In this document: positions 44,154 to 53,221 of the stretch, piece after piece
Position numbering within the stretch: the stretch's first letter is position 1
Layout of the letters: every line of letters begins with the position of its first letter
NCBI GenBank assembly: GCA_017539565.1
Contig: JAFYCS010000018.1
Coordinates: 1 to 64,000, forward strand
Direction of reading: 5' to 3'
Origin: Lachnospiraceae bacterium
GTDB taxonomy: Bacteria; Bacillota; Clostridia; Lachnospirales; Lachnospiraceae
Length of the DNA: 64,000 nucleotides
Made by a program: the position numbers and the translations under genes
Notes under the pieces: generated by a model
Told to the model about the DNA's origin: nothing
Seen by the model: only the letters and a program-made list of their open reading frames with translations
Databases searched by the model: none

Positions 44154-45791
44154 ATGAAGAACAGAAAAATGAGTACAATAGCAGGAATATCCATGGCGAT
44201 GATACTGGCCTTATCGGGATGCAGAGGTTCGGATCGCGGTGCCGCCACTGTTGCAACCAACGGCAATTACGCTGCTACCGGAGGAGCCTGTACCACAGAC
44301 GCAGCCTGTGAGGCATACGTTGATTCTTACTATGATCCATACTATGATATGTATGGCGATTCGGAAGAATTCAACACCGAGGAATACGATGCAGTAAAAG
44401 AAAGCGGTTTTGCTTCCGTTATCAAGAGCCCTCTTTCTACTTTCGGTGCAGATGTCGATACCGCATCCTATGCAAATATCCGCCGTATGATCAGTAACGG
44501 ATACAGGCCGGAAGATATTCCCGACGGAGCGGTACGTGCAGAGGAAATGGTCAATTACTTCAGTTACAGCTATAACGGCCCCAAGGACGATGAACCTTTC
44601 GGCGTAAATGCCGTTATCGCCAAATGCCCCTGGAATGAGGAAAACCTGCTTCTCCACCTGGGATTGCAGACTCAGGCAATAGACTTTTCGGATGCAGGAG
44701 ACAGCAATATCGTCTTCCTTATCGATGTCAGCGGATCCATGTCAGACCAGAACAAACTGCCCCTGCTGCAGCAGGCCTTCGGCTTACTGGTAGACGAACT
44801 TGGAGCTAAAGACCGCGTTTCTATCGTAACTTATGCCAGCGGTAACAGGATCGTGATCGACGGTGTCCCCGGCGATGATAAAGAAACCATCATGAACGCC
44901 TTAAACGGTTTGGTAGCCGGCGGTTCCACAAACGGCGGTTCCGCTATTCAAATGGCGTATGAGCTGGCAGAAGATAATTTCATCGCTAACGGAAACAACC
45001 GTGTGATCCTTGCCTCCGACGGTGACTGGAACGTAGGCATTACCAGCCAGAGCGAAATGAGTGAACTGATCAAAAAAGAAAAGGAAAGCGGCATCTACCT
45101 TTCAGTATTAGGTTTCGGTATGGGCAATTACAGCGATTCCCGCATGCAGACACTGGCCGATGACGGAAACGGAAACTATGCTTACATCGATTCACTGCGC
45201 GAAGCAAAAAAAGTGCTGGTAGAAGAGCTTGGTGCCAATATGGTGGCTGTAGCGGATGACGTAAAGCTGCAGATAGAATTCAATCCCACTTATGTTTCAG
45301 AATACAGGCTGATAGGATACGAAAACAGGCGCTTAAATGCCGAAGACTTTGAAGACGATACAAAGGACGCCGGTGAAGTCGGTGCCGGACACAGCGTAAC
45401 CGTACTGTACGAGCTGGTTCCCGCAGGTGAGGAGACCGAAGAATCCGATCTTAAATACCAGGAGTCTGCTCTTACAGATCTGGCACAGAACAGCAACGAA
45501 TGGCTTACTTTAGCGATCCGTTATAAGGCCCCCGGAGAAAGCGAATCACAGCTTCTGGAGTACCCCATCGGCGCTGACTGCCTGACCGATGATCCCAACA
45601 ATGATTACCTTTTCTCCGCAGCAGTTGCAGAATTCTCAATGCTCTTAAGTGACAGTTCCTATAAGGGCAATGCAAGTTACGAACATGTACTGGATACCTT
45701 ATCAGCTATCAGATTAAACGATGAATACCGCGAAGAGTTTAAAGACCTGGTAGCAATGGCTTACGGTAACGCAAACAATACACAGTGGTAA
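44154..45791 (+). CDS. YfbK-like von Willebrand factor A lipoprotein
   Basis: A 545-residue surface lipoprotein: lipobox ALSGC (Cys23), a low-complexity Tyr/Asp-rich stretch, an N-terminal vWF-associated domain (STFGADVDTASYANIRRM), a VWA domain with intact MIDAS metal site (DVSGS from Asp190; Thr in GGSTNGG; Asp in ASDGDWN) and a C-terminal DUF3520-like part with DLAQNSNEW. It probably binds a ligand through a divalent cation outside the cell. GGGAGG precedes the ATG. Confidence 0.9.
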   Translation: MKNRKMSTIAGISMAMILALSGCRGSDRGAATVATNGNYAATGGACTTDAACEAYVDSYYDPYYDMYGDSEEFNTEEYDAVKESGFASVIKSPLSTFGADVDTASYANIRRMISNGYRPEDIPDGAVRAEEMVNYFSYSYNGPKDDEPFGVNAVIAKCPWNEENLLLHLGLQTQAIDFSDAGDSNIVFLIDVSGSMSDQNKLPLLQQAFGLLVDELGAKDRVSIVTYASGNRIVIDGVPGDDKETIMNALNGLVAGGSTNGGSAIQMAYELAEDNFIANGNNRVILASDGDWNVGITSQSEMSELIKKEKESGIYLSVLGFGMGNYSDSRMQTLADDGNGNYAYIDSLREAKKVLVEELGANMVAVADDVKLQIEFNPTYVSEYRLIGYENRRLNAEDFEDDTKDAGEVGAGHSVTVLYELVPAGEETEESDLKYQESALTDLAQNSNEWLTLAIRYKAPGESESQLLEYPIGADCLTDDPNNDYLFSAAVAEFSMLLSDSSYKGNASYEHVLDTLSAIRLNDEYREEFKDLVAMAYGNANNTQW

Positions 45792-45877
45792 ATACAGAAT
45801 AATACCGGGGGGCGGGTTTGTGGTGCACCAAGGCCATGGGCCCGTTTTCCGGGTACTGATATTTAAGGGAGAATATT

Positions 45878-46273
45878 ATGAAAAACAAAAAAAGATTCAT
45901 ACCGGTGCTTGTCATATCGATTCTTTGTATAAGTCTTCTTTACTTTTTGTCTGATGGACTGATCAATAAAATCTCAGATAAAGATACATATGTGGAAGAT
46001 GAGTTCGGACATCCGTGTTTCAGAAATACTTTATCTGTTACTACATTAAATGTCAGTTCCCCGGTAATGAAATTGAGAGCTTTTTTATCACATGCCAGAA
46101 TTGTTCAGGAAGGCATCATAAACGAAGATGCAAACATAAGATATTATATAATAGAGTTTAAAATTGATAAAACAGCTGAAGAATTACAGAAAATCAGAGA
46201 TAAATTATCAAAAAAGTATTGGGTCGGAGATGTATCTTTCTACAGACAGCCGACAGGAAGTCCGAATTCATGA
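45878..46273 (+). CDS. Small membrane-anchored hypothetical protein
   Basis: A 131-residue protein with one N-terminal membrane helix (about 7-26, no lipobox in the right place) and an outer domain of mixed character. AAGGGAG lies upstream. Its codons are visibly richer in A and T than those of neighbours (many TTT, ATA, AAA), which may mean recent arrival. A GC-rich stretch with the palindrome GGTGCACC lies between it and the VWA gene. No family recognised. Confidence 0.65.
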   Translation: MKNKKRFIPVLVISILCISLLYFLSDGLINKISDKDTYVEDEFGHPCFRNTLSVTTLNVSSPVMKLRAFLSHARIVQEGIINEDANIRYYIIEFKIDKTAEELQKIRDKLSKKYWVGDVSFYRQPTGSPNS

Positions 46274-46308
46274 GGACACGTGGATGGTCCTTTTTCCCCA
46301 TGTCCTCA
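46271..46308. terminator. Inverted repeat between convergent genes
   Basis: TGAGGACA and TGTCCTCA, extended inside by TGG/CCA, around a loop with a T run. It contains the stop codon of the 131-residue gene and probably ends transcription from one or both sides. Confidence 0.5.
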
Positions 46309-46323
46309 CGAAATTGCACATTA

Positions 46324-47856
46324 TCAGTTTCTTGCCTTCTCCTGTGCATCCCATAAAGTTCTCAGCTCCGGATCATAGACAACATAACGATCGATCTTTT
46401 CTCCATGTATCTTACCGCTTATGCGGAAATATACATCAGCTTCCGACTGCGGCGTATCTTCATACTTATCCATATCAGTATTCATATATACAACAAAATC
46501 CGTGTCTCCGTCACTGTGCTTAAAACTCAGCCTTGAGACCGGTGTCCACCTCTTAAACTCACTGCCTACCGTGATCTCCGGCGCATCCGCAAGTGCATCT
46601 ATCGCATTCATTATTTCGGAATAATAAGGACTGTCATCCTTGATCAGCAGTTCATCCGCAGTGATAAAATAGCTTCCCTTCACTTCCGGATCAGGCTCCC
46701 ATTCAACTGTTCCGTCATCCTGACTGCCGTCCCGGACTGCATCATATTTTTCCGTATCCTGCCCATCTGCCGGGTAATCTTCCGGAATTTTCATTTCTAT
46801 ATCATGCCCCGGGTCCTTCTCCAACGCCATATAAACCCCCGGCGTATCTGTAGGTATTGAAGGCGTATCACCAAAAGGCGTTTCTATCACATCAGTGACC
46901 TCCAGGATATTACTTACACGTCTGTAATGGCGATTATATACTGCAGTCAGATAAGCCGAATTATTACGGCCGTCAAAAAACAGCGGATCATCAACGTTCC
47001 TACCTTCAGCATTACGGGACAGCCTGAGTTCCCCGTCCATGTAATAGTTCATTCCCAGGTTATAAAGCTCTACGTCTGCCGAAGGGCCTTCCCAGCGGAT
47101 ATAGCCATCATTATCATAAGTGATAGTGTATATCGAAGCCAGGATCTCATCCTCAGTAAGGAGTTCCGCGCCCCCGTTAATATCATACAAAAGCCCTGAA
47201 TTGGGATAGCATCTGACTGTATATCCGGCAAGACTGTTTATTACCGGCTTCAACTCCTGATATTCCCCGGCAGTAACCTGGCATATAGTACTGCCTCCTC
47301 TTTTGATCAGCTCATATTCCCATATAGAAGAAGGTCTTCCCTTGCTCGTCGCGTAAGAATGACTATGTTGAAGTTTTAAAAGGTATATCTCCTCATCTTC
47401 ACAGACAACCACCGGTTCTGCATCCATATCCTTATTTACCGCATCAAGCAAACGGATGACCTGCAGCAGATTATCTCCCTTAAACCGCCTGCTCTGCGCC
47501 TCAACGCCGCTTAATCTGATTGGCACTACAGTTAAAGAAAAAAGCAGCCCTGCCACTATGTACCCGACGACATATAAAGGCCTTAGCGGTATGTGCCTGA
47601 TCTTATGATAAACGACGCCGAAGATCACATATAAAGCAGGCAGTCCCACAAGCACAAGTGCCTGACAAAGCAGCAGAAAATGCAGATACTTCCGTATCTC
47701 CTGCAGTCCCTCTTCTCCTATCATGACCGCAGGCTTATAATGAAACGGCACACCATAAACAGCTATCATCGCAGTGAACGTCACGATTATCCCGACTCCG
47801 ACCAAAGCTGCTAACAGCGGATCATTTTTAGGATCATTCTTATCTATTTTGATCAT
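46324..47856 (-). CDS. Membrane-anchored hypothetical protein, 510 aa
   Basis: A protein with three N-terminal membrane helices (about 17-40, 60-85 and 92-115) and a large outer region of about 390 residues with many Tyr, Asp and Asn, including TVRCYPNSGLLYDINGG and a Pro/Asp linker near 340-380. No motif I can name. It stands alone between an inverted repeat and the xylulokinase terminator. The gap on its upstream side (47857-48008) holds a stretch GAGGACACGGTCC similar to the repeat near 46272. Confidence 0.7.
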   Translation of the reverse strand: MIKIDKNDPKNDPLLAALVGVGIIVTFTAMIAVYGVPFHYKPAVMIGEEGLQEIRKYLHFLLLCQALVLVGLPALYVIFGVVYHKIRHIPLRPLYVVGYIVAGLLFSLTVVPIRLSGVEAQSRRFKGDNLLQVIRLLDAVNKDMDAEPVVVCEDEEIYLLKLQHSHSYATSKGRPSSIWEYELIKRGGSTICQVTAGEYQELKPVINSLAGYTVRCYPNSGLLYDINGGAELLTEDEILASIYTITYDNDGYIRWEGPSADVELYNLGMNYYMDGELRLSRNAEGRNVDDPLFFDGRNNSAYLTAVYNRHYRRVSNILEVTDVIETPFGDTPSIPTDTPGVYMALEKDPGHDIEMKIPEDYPADGQDTEKYDAVRDGSQDDGTVEWEPDPEVKGSYFITADELLIKDDSPYYSEIMNAIDALADAPEITVGSEFKRWTPVSRLSFKHSDGDTDFVVYMNTDMDKYEDTPQSEADVYFRISGKIHGEKIDRYVVYDPELRTLWDAQEKARN

Positions 47857-48008
47857 CCTTACATTTCCTCTTTCCGAACGATGTGTTTATCCACGTCATC
47901 GTTACTGCGGTTATAATATACCACATAGATCAATATCATTACCAGCAACAGCTATTTGCAAAAATGTAAACCGGAATAGAGGACACGGTCCTTTCCTCAT
48001 ATTCTCAT

Positions 48009-48044
48009 AAAAAAGGACCGCAGGGAACACTCCCCGCAGTCCTT
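48009..48044 (-). terminator. Terminator of xylB
   Basis: On the minus strand AAGGACTGCGGGG pairs over 13 positions (two G-U) with CCCTGCGGTCCTT, followed by TTTTT. Confidence 0.88.
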
Positions 48045-48046
48045 GA

Positions 48047-48065
48047 AAGATCCTTCAGTATGACA
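48047..48065. repeat. Short dispersed repeat remnant
   Basis: AAGATCCTTCAGTATGACA keeps both ends of the dispersed repeat but lacks the central arm. Confidence 0.5.
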
Positions 48066-48071
48066 GATAAT

Positions 48072-49538
48072 TTACATCATCGGATAAACCGGCTTAAGTG
48101 TAGGATACAGCTTCTTGAACACTTCGTATCTTTCCTGATACTTAGCTACCAGTTCGGGCTCGGGCTCAACAGTTCCGGTAACCTTAACTATAGCCTTAGC
48201 TGCATCTTCAACTGATGCGAATGCACCGCAGCCTACTGCTGCCAGCATAGCGCCGCCAAGCGCAGGGCCTTCCTCACTCTCGATGGTATCAACTGCAAGG
48301 CCGGTAACGTTAGCCATGATCTTTCTCCACAGAGGGCTCTTTGCACCGCCGCCGCAGATCTTGGTACGCTTGATATCGATGCCGGAAGCCTTAGCCACTT
48401 CAAGTGAATCCTTAAGACCGAATGCAACGCCTTCGAATACGGCCTGTACCATATCCTCACGTGTGGTATCCATACGCATGCCAAGGAATGCGCCCTTAGC
48501 TTCGGGATCGTTGTGAGGTGAACGCTCGCCCATCAGATAAGGCAGGAAAAATACATGATTCTCGCCAAGCTTTGTGATGCCTGCCTGAGCGCCTGCAAAA
48601 TCCTTATCCTTAAGGATATCGCTCATCCACCACTGGTTGCAGCTTGCTGCTGACAGCATGCAGCCCATCAGATGCCACTTTCCGTTTGCATGTGCAAAGG
48701 AATGAAGAGCGTTATGATCATCTACGGAATACTTATTTGAAGAGATAAATACGGTACCGCTGGTTCCCAGTGAGATGTTGCAGTCGCCATCGCCTACGGT
48801 TCCGGTTCCGATAGCTGCTGCAGCATTGTCGCCTGCACCTGCGATAACCTTAACATCAGCAGATACGCCAAGCTTCTCTGCCAGATCTGCCTTAAGGTTT
48901 CCGATCACTTCATAGCTCTCAAAGATCTTTGCCAGCCACTCAGGCTTAACTGCACAGATCTCACACATCTTATCGGACCACTTTCTGTTAGCAACATCAA
49001 AAAGGAGCATACCTGAAGCATCGGATACATCGGTAGCATGAACGCCGCTCAGACGATATGCCAGGTAGTCCTTAGGCAGCATTATCTTTGCGATCTTTGC
49101 AAAATTCTCAGGCTCGTTCTCTTTGATCCACAGAACCTTGGGAGCGGTAAAACCGGCAAATGCGATGTTTCCTGTCTCTTTGGAAAGCACATCCTTGCCG
49201 ATAGTATTGTTGAGGTAATCGCACTCTTTCATAGTACGTCCGTCATTCCAGAGTATTGCCGGGCGGATAACATTATCTGCAGCATCCAGAGCTACCAGAC
49301 CGTGCATCTGTCCGCCGAAGCTTATGCCCTTAAGCTGATCCTTGTAGCCCTCAGTCAGCTCATCAAGGCCTGCAAAAGACTGCTCAAACCAGTCTTCGGG
49401 ATTCTGCTCACTCCAGCCGGGCTTGGGGAAGCTGATGAGGTACTCTTTGGATACGGTCCTTATTATCTTACCGTCCTCTCCCATCAGAAGGAGCTTTACT
49501 GCTGAAGTTCCAAGATCGATTCCTGCATAAACACTCAT
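48072..49538 (-). CDS. xylB: Xylulokinase
   Basis: A 488-residue FGGY sugar kinase converting D-xylulose to xylulose-5-phosphate, the entry into the pentose phosphate pathway. Start YAGIDLGTSAVK (phosphate 1), SFGGQMHGLVALD (substrate loop, with the MHG typical of xylulokinase), NISLGTSGTVF (phosphate 2) and the adenosine site ICGGGAKSPLWRKI are all present. GGAGG precedes the ATG. It is not in an operon with other xylose genes; the sugar importer 3 kb upstream may deliver substrate. Confidence 0.95.
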   Translation of the reverse strand: MSVYAGIDLGTSAVKLLLMGEDGKIIRTVSKEYLISFPKPGWSEQNPEDWFEQSFAGLDELTEGYKDQLKGISFGGQMHGLVALDAADNVIRPAILWNDGRTMKECDYLNNTIGKDVLSKETGNIAFAGFTAPKVLWIKENEPENFAKIAKIMLPKDYLAYRLSGVHATDVSDASGMLLFDVANRKWSDKMCEICAVKPEWLAKIFESYEVIGNLKADLAEKLGVSADVKVIAGAGDNAAAAIGTGTVGDGDCNISLGTSGTVFISSNKYSVDDHNALHSFAHANGKWHLMGCMLSAASCNQWWMSDILKDKDFAGAQAGITKLGENHVFFLPYLMGERSPHNDPEAKGAFLGMRMDTTREDMVQAVFEGVAFGLKDSLEVAKASGIDIKRTKICGGGAKSPLWRKIMANVTGLAVDTIESEEGPALGGAMLAAVGCGAFASVEDAAKAIVKVTGTVEPEPELVAKYQERYEVFKKLYPTLKPVYPMM

Positions 49539-49574
49539 TTATATAACCTCCGTTTTTTTATTTTCATTTTTAAT

Positions 49575-49608
49575 AAGATCCTTCGTCGCTGCGCTCCTCA
49601 GGATGACA
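49575..49608. repeat. Dispersed repeat copy with extended loop
   Basis: AAGATCCTTCGTCGCTGCGC then TCCTCAGGATGACA, a copy of the family with six additional bases, located upstream of xylB. Confidence 0.65.
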
Positions 49609-49713
49609 TGGAGCAGCCTGCGCTTAGGATAAAAACCACAACAAAAATATTTTACTGAATTACACCCGTTCGGGCAAGGGGTAAAAATCATCATATTTAC
49701 CCGAAAAAACTGT

Positions 49714-50532
49714 CTATTCGTTCAGTTTCCTGTAATAGGCAAACATGTACTGCTGATATATACCGTTGTACGGCGCATAATCATCCATTGGATACCCTGA
49801 AGGATATTCGTTTTCAAGTATACGCTTAACCCAGACATCTACAGGAAACGCGTTGATGAAATGCAGGCCAAAGAGCATAACACAGCTGGCCACCTTCTTT
49901 CCCACACCGTGAAGGGAAATAAGCCTGTCAAAGGCCTCTTCTTCACTGCATTCGGTAAGAGCCTTTATATCCAGACTGCTGTCACATACCGCGGCCGCCG
50001 TCCTTTTAATATATTCATCCCTGTATCCCAGCCGGCATCCTGCCAGGTCTTCGTCTGACATCGCCCTCACTGCCTCCGGCCCGGGAAAGCTGTAATAAGC
50101 TCTTCCCAGGGGATCCTTACGCTTCTTTCCGGCCTTCTCACATAAAAGCTCTATGGATCTTTTGATAGCAGGGATATTGCGGTTCTGGGAGATTATAAAG
50201 CTTATAAGCGCCTCCCAGGGGTCCTGTTTAAGTATCCTTATCCCCTGCTGGTCAGCAGCTGCCGCATACAGAAAGGGATCTTTCTTTTTGCTTATCCTGC
50301 CCCTTATGCTGCGGTAATCGGTGTCTGCATCAAGATAATCCTTCCAGATGCGCTGATATCCGCCTTCATCGCACGAAAGCTCATATGTATCATCTGTAAG
50401 CTTCCTTATGATGAGGCAGCTGTCCTTATGAGGCACGCGAAAACTTCCGTCCTCAAGCTCTTCCCAGCGGAAACACTGCCCACTGTCCGCTATCTTTTTC
50501 AAGTTAAGATCGTCATTAAACTCTAATATCAT
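49714..50532 (-). CDS. ogg: 8-oxoguanine DNA glycosylase, OGG type
   Basis: A 272-residue base excision repair enzyme. It has an OGG N-terminal domain (SGQCFRWEEL near 17) and a HhH-GPD domain: LHGVGKKVASCVML, with Lys213 at the place of the human catalytic Lys249, and FPVDVW with Asp232 for Asp268. It removes 8-oxoguanine from DNA and nicks the strand. It lies two bases after deoC in the same direction; no good ribosome binding site is visible, so translation is likely coupled. Confidence 0.9.
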   Translation of the reverse strand: MILEFNDDLNLKKIADSGQCFRWEELEDGSFRVPHKDSCLIIRKLTDDTYELSCDEGGYQRIWKDYLDADTDYRSIRGRISKKKDPFLYAAAADQQGIRILKQDPWEALISFIISQNRNIPAIKRSIELLCEKAGKKRKDPLGRAYYSFPGPEAVRAMSDEDLAGCRLGYRDEYIKRTAAAVCDSSLDIKALTECSEEEAFDRLISLHGVGKKVASCVMLFGLHFINAFPVDVWVKRILENEYPSGYPMDDYAPYNGIYQQYMFAYYRKLNE

Positions 50533-50534
50533 GA

Positions 50535-51188
50535 TTATCTGCTAAACTTCACTATCTTCACTATCCTGCTGGTACCCAGGCGGGATGCCCCCAGCTCCAT
50601 AAACTTCTCCGCATCCTCCAGTGATGAGATACCGCCGGCAGCCTTTATCTTAACATCCTTACCCACGTGTTCCGCCATAAGCGCCACATCATCAAAGGTA
50701 GCTCCTGCAGTGGAGAAGCCCGTCGATGTCTTTATATAATCCGCTCCGGAACGCGTCACTATATCGCACATCCTTATCTTCTCCTCCGTACTCAGAAGAC
50801 AGGTTTCGATAATGACCTTAAGCACATGTTCCCCACAGGCAGCCTTTATCTGCTTTATCTCCGACAAAACATACTCATCATCACCGGCTTTGAGTCTTCC
50901 GACATTGATGACCATATCTATCTCATCGGCACCATTCTCTATAGCTTCCTTTGTTTCAAATACTTTGGCTCCCATCGTCATATTTCCGTTGGGGAACCCG
51001 ATCACGGTACAGATCTTAAGCTCCGGCCCCGCATACTCATGTGCTTCCTTTACATAGCAGGGAGGTATGCACACCGATGCCGTCTTATATTTCAGCGCAT
51101 CATCACAGAGTGCCTTTATCTCGTCCATAGTAGCCGTCTGCAGCAGTAAGGTATGATCACAGGCAGCAAGTATCTTCTGAATATCCAT
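50535..51188 (-). CDS. deoC: Deoxyribose-phosphate aldolase
   Basis: A 217-residue class I aldolase that splits deoxyribose-5-phosphate into glyceraldehyde-3-phosphate and acetaldehyde. The Schiff-base lysine is Lys153 in YIKTSTGF; Asp91 (DMVINVG) and Lys182 (IKAAGG) complete the site. AAGGAG precedes the ATG. It is co-transcribed with ogg, joining nucleoside salvage with DNA repair. Confidence 0.95.
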   Translation of the reverse strand: MDIQKILAACDHTLLLQTATMDEIKALCDDALKYKTASVCIPPCYVKEAHEYAGPELKICTVIGFPNGNMTMGAKVFETKEAIENGADEIDMVINVGRLKAGDDEYVLSEIKQIKAACGEHVLKVIIETCLLSTEEKIRMCDIVTRSGADYIKTSTGFSTAGATFDDVALMAEHVGKDVKIKAAGGISSLEDAEKFMELGASRLGTSRIVKIVKFSR

Positions 51189-51272
51189 ATATTATTCTCC
51201 TTCCGTATATATCCTTTTCGTCACCCATTTATACTATCACATACCGCACGCATTATAAAGCTTTTACCCATG

Positions 51273-51300
51273 AAAAAAGCGGCCCCCTCATCAGCCGCTT
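51273..51300 (-). terminator. Terminator of the sugar importer operon
   Basis: On the minus strand AAGCGGC pairs with GCCGCTT and a T run follows. A second hairpin, GCCGTG ATAAA CACGGC, lies just before it (51307-51323). Confidence 0.8.
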
Positions 51301-51348
51301 TCTTCCGCCGTGATAAACACGGCAAATATATTCTGACTCCCCCCTGGA

Positions 51349-52221
51349 TCAGCCCTTTACTGCACCTGCGGTAAGACCTTCTACTATCTGGTTAGCGAAG
51401 ATACAGTATACAATGATCGTAGGAATGACAGCGATAACTATACCTGCAAACATCTGCGTATAGTTCGTGCTGTGAGGTCCGACGAATTTCGTAAGTGAAA
51501 CCGGCAGAGTCTTTTTCATGTCGTCTGAAATGAACACCATTGCGAAGAGCAGCTCATTCCAGTTATTAACGAATGACATAAGACCTGTAACCATGAAACC
51601 GGTCTTTGCCATGGGAAGACCAACCGTCACGAACAGTCTGGGAACGGAACAGCCGTCGATGACAGCAGCTTCGAAGAGCTCATTAGGTATGCTCTCGAAG
51701 AATCCGGCCATGATATATATCGTGATAGGCAGTGAAAATGCCGTGTACGGAATGATCAGACCTATCAGTGAATCCGTCAGATGCCAGGATGCGAACTGCG
51801 TATACAATGAGAAAAGCACGCAGTGGATAGGTATCATCATACCGATCATGAAGTAGGTAAGCACCAGCTTGGAAAACTTCCAGCGAAGCTTTGCGATGGA
51901 AAATGCAGCCATCGAACCTACTATCAGTGAAATGATCAGGGTAACCGTAGATACTATGAATGAGTTCAGGGTAGCCCTTCCCAGACGTCCCTTGGTCCAT
52001 GCAAAGATGAAGTTATCTGCCAAAGACGAAAAATCACTAGGCAGCGCCCAGGGACTGCTCTTAAAATCTGCATTGGGCTTCATTGCGGACATGATTATCC
52101 ACAGAAGCGGCAGGATATAAACGAGAACCAGGAAGCACAGTATCGCATAGATCACGATCCTGACGATCTTGGTCGTTTTTTTGTTTTTTTCTGTTAAACT
52201 GTTATCAACATCAATCTGCAT
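51349..52221 (-). CDS. CUT1 sugar ABC transporter permease (MalG-like)
   Basis: A 290-residue permease with six membrane helices and the EAA loop EAAVIDGCSVPRLFVTVGLP (about 190-209). It forms the channel with the preceding permease. Third gene of the importer operon; no ATPase gene follows, so a shared MsmK-type ATPase elsewhere is expected. Confidence 0.92.
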   Translation of the reverse strand: MQIDVDNSLTEKNKKTTKIVRIVIYAILCFLVLVYILPLLWIIMSAMKPNADFKSSPWALPSDFSSLADNFIFAWTKGRLGRATLNSFIVSTVTLIISLIVGSMAAFSIAKLRWKFSKLVLTYFMIGMMIPIHCVLFSLYTQFASWHLTDSLIGLIIPYTAFSLPITIYIMAGFFESIPNELFEAAVIDGCSVPRLFVTVGLPMAKTGFMVTGLMSFVNNWNELLFAMVFISDDMKKTLPVSLTKFVGPHSTNYTQMFAGIVIAVIPTIIVYCIFANQIVEGLTAGAVKG

Positions 52222-52235
52222 TTCTCGATCCTCCC

Positions 52236-53144
52236 TTAGATATCACTTTCTGTCTTGACGAACTTATTGATCAGGAATGTCACGAGCAAGCACATGATCA
52301 GAAGTACAACACCGATAGCACATGCATATCCGTACTTACTGTATCTGAGACCCTGATCGTAAAGTACGGTTGCGAGCACGTGTGCCTTACCGCCCTTTCC
52401 TCTCATTGCCTCGGGGATCATACTGAATATAAGATCGAAAAACTTCAATGAACCGATAGCATTCAGACTCATTGCCGTAGCGACCATGGGTTTGATCAGC
52501 GGCAGCGTTATCTTGAAGAACGCCTGGGTCTTGGTGCAGCCGTCAATAGCCGCAGCTTCATAAATATCACTGCTGATACCGGAAATCTGTGCCATATACA
52601 ACATCATTGACTGTCCTACATACTGCCACAAAGCCACGAACGAGATGACGATAATAGGCAGGATGATAAATCCGCTGGTATCAGCCAGCCACAGAACACC
52701 TTTATCGGCTTTCTCTATCAGGCCCAGAGATTCGGCTATCTTATTGATACCGTACTTGGGACTGAAAATGAAATACCACATAAGACCTAATGCTGCGGAA
52801 CTGAGTACGCAGGGCAGATAGTAAACATTCTTAAAGAAGTCACGGCCTTTCTTGATATTTGTCAGCAGTGCTGCAAGTACCAGACCGAAAAGCAGCTGAG
52901 TCACACAGGAGAATATCATGAAGAACAGTGAGTTCTTAAACGCCGTCTTCATATCATCATCTGCAGTGAACATCGTTATATAGTTCTTTAACCCGACAAA
53001 TTCGGGAGTGAGTCCTATCTTATAATCACACAGTGAATAATATATTGCTGTAATGATCGGCACGATCAAAACGGCCGTAAATAAAATAAAGGCCGGAGCC
53101 AAAAACAATATGATATTGCTTTTTTTCCTTAAAAGCTTATCCAT
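52236..53144 (-). CDS. CUT1 sugar ABC transporter permease (MalF-like)
   Basis: A 302-residue permease with six membrane helices and EAA loop EAAAIDGCTKTQAFFKITLP. It starts 77 bases after the binding-protein gene, with a strong hairpin between them, and ends 14 bases before the second permease. Confidence 0.92.
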   Translation of the reverse strand: MDKLLRKKSNIILFLAPAFILFTAVLIVPIITAIYYSLCDYKIGLTPEFVGLKNYITMFTADDDMKTAFKNSLFFMIFSCVTQLLFGLVLAALLTNIKKGRDFFKNVYYLPCVLSSAALGLMWYFIFSPKYGINKIAESLGLIEKADKGVLWLADTSGFIILPIIVISFVALWQYVGQSMMLYMAQISGISSDIYEAAAIDGCTKTQAFFKITLPLIKPMVATAMSLNAIGSLKFFDLIFSMIPEAMRGKGGKAHVLATVLYDQGLRYSKYGYACAIGVVLLIMCLLVTFLINKFVKTESDI

Positions 53145-53163
53145 AATTCCCCCTTATCAGAGA

Positions 53164-53193
53164 TGTCAGCACCCGTATACGCGGGTGCTGACA
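53164..53193 (-). other. Intercistronic hairpin after the binding-protein gene
   Basis: TGTCAGCACCCG and CGGGTGCTGACA form a perfect 12-bp stem with a six-base loop. No T run follows, so it probably stabilises the 3' end of the binding-protein message and gives it higher expression than the permeases. Confidence 0.65.
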
Positions 53194-53221
53194 CAAGATA
53201 ACTGTTATTACTTTTTAAAAC

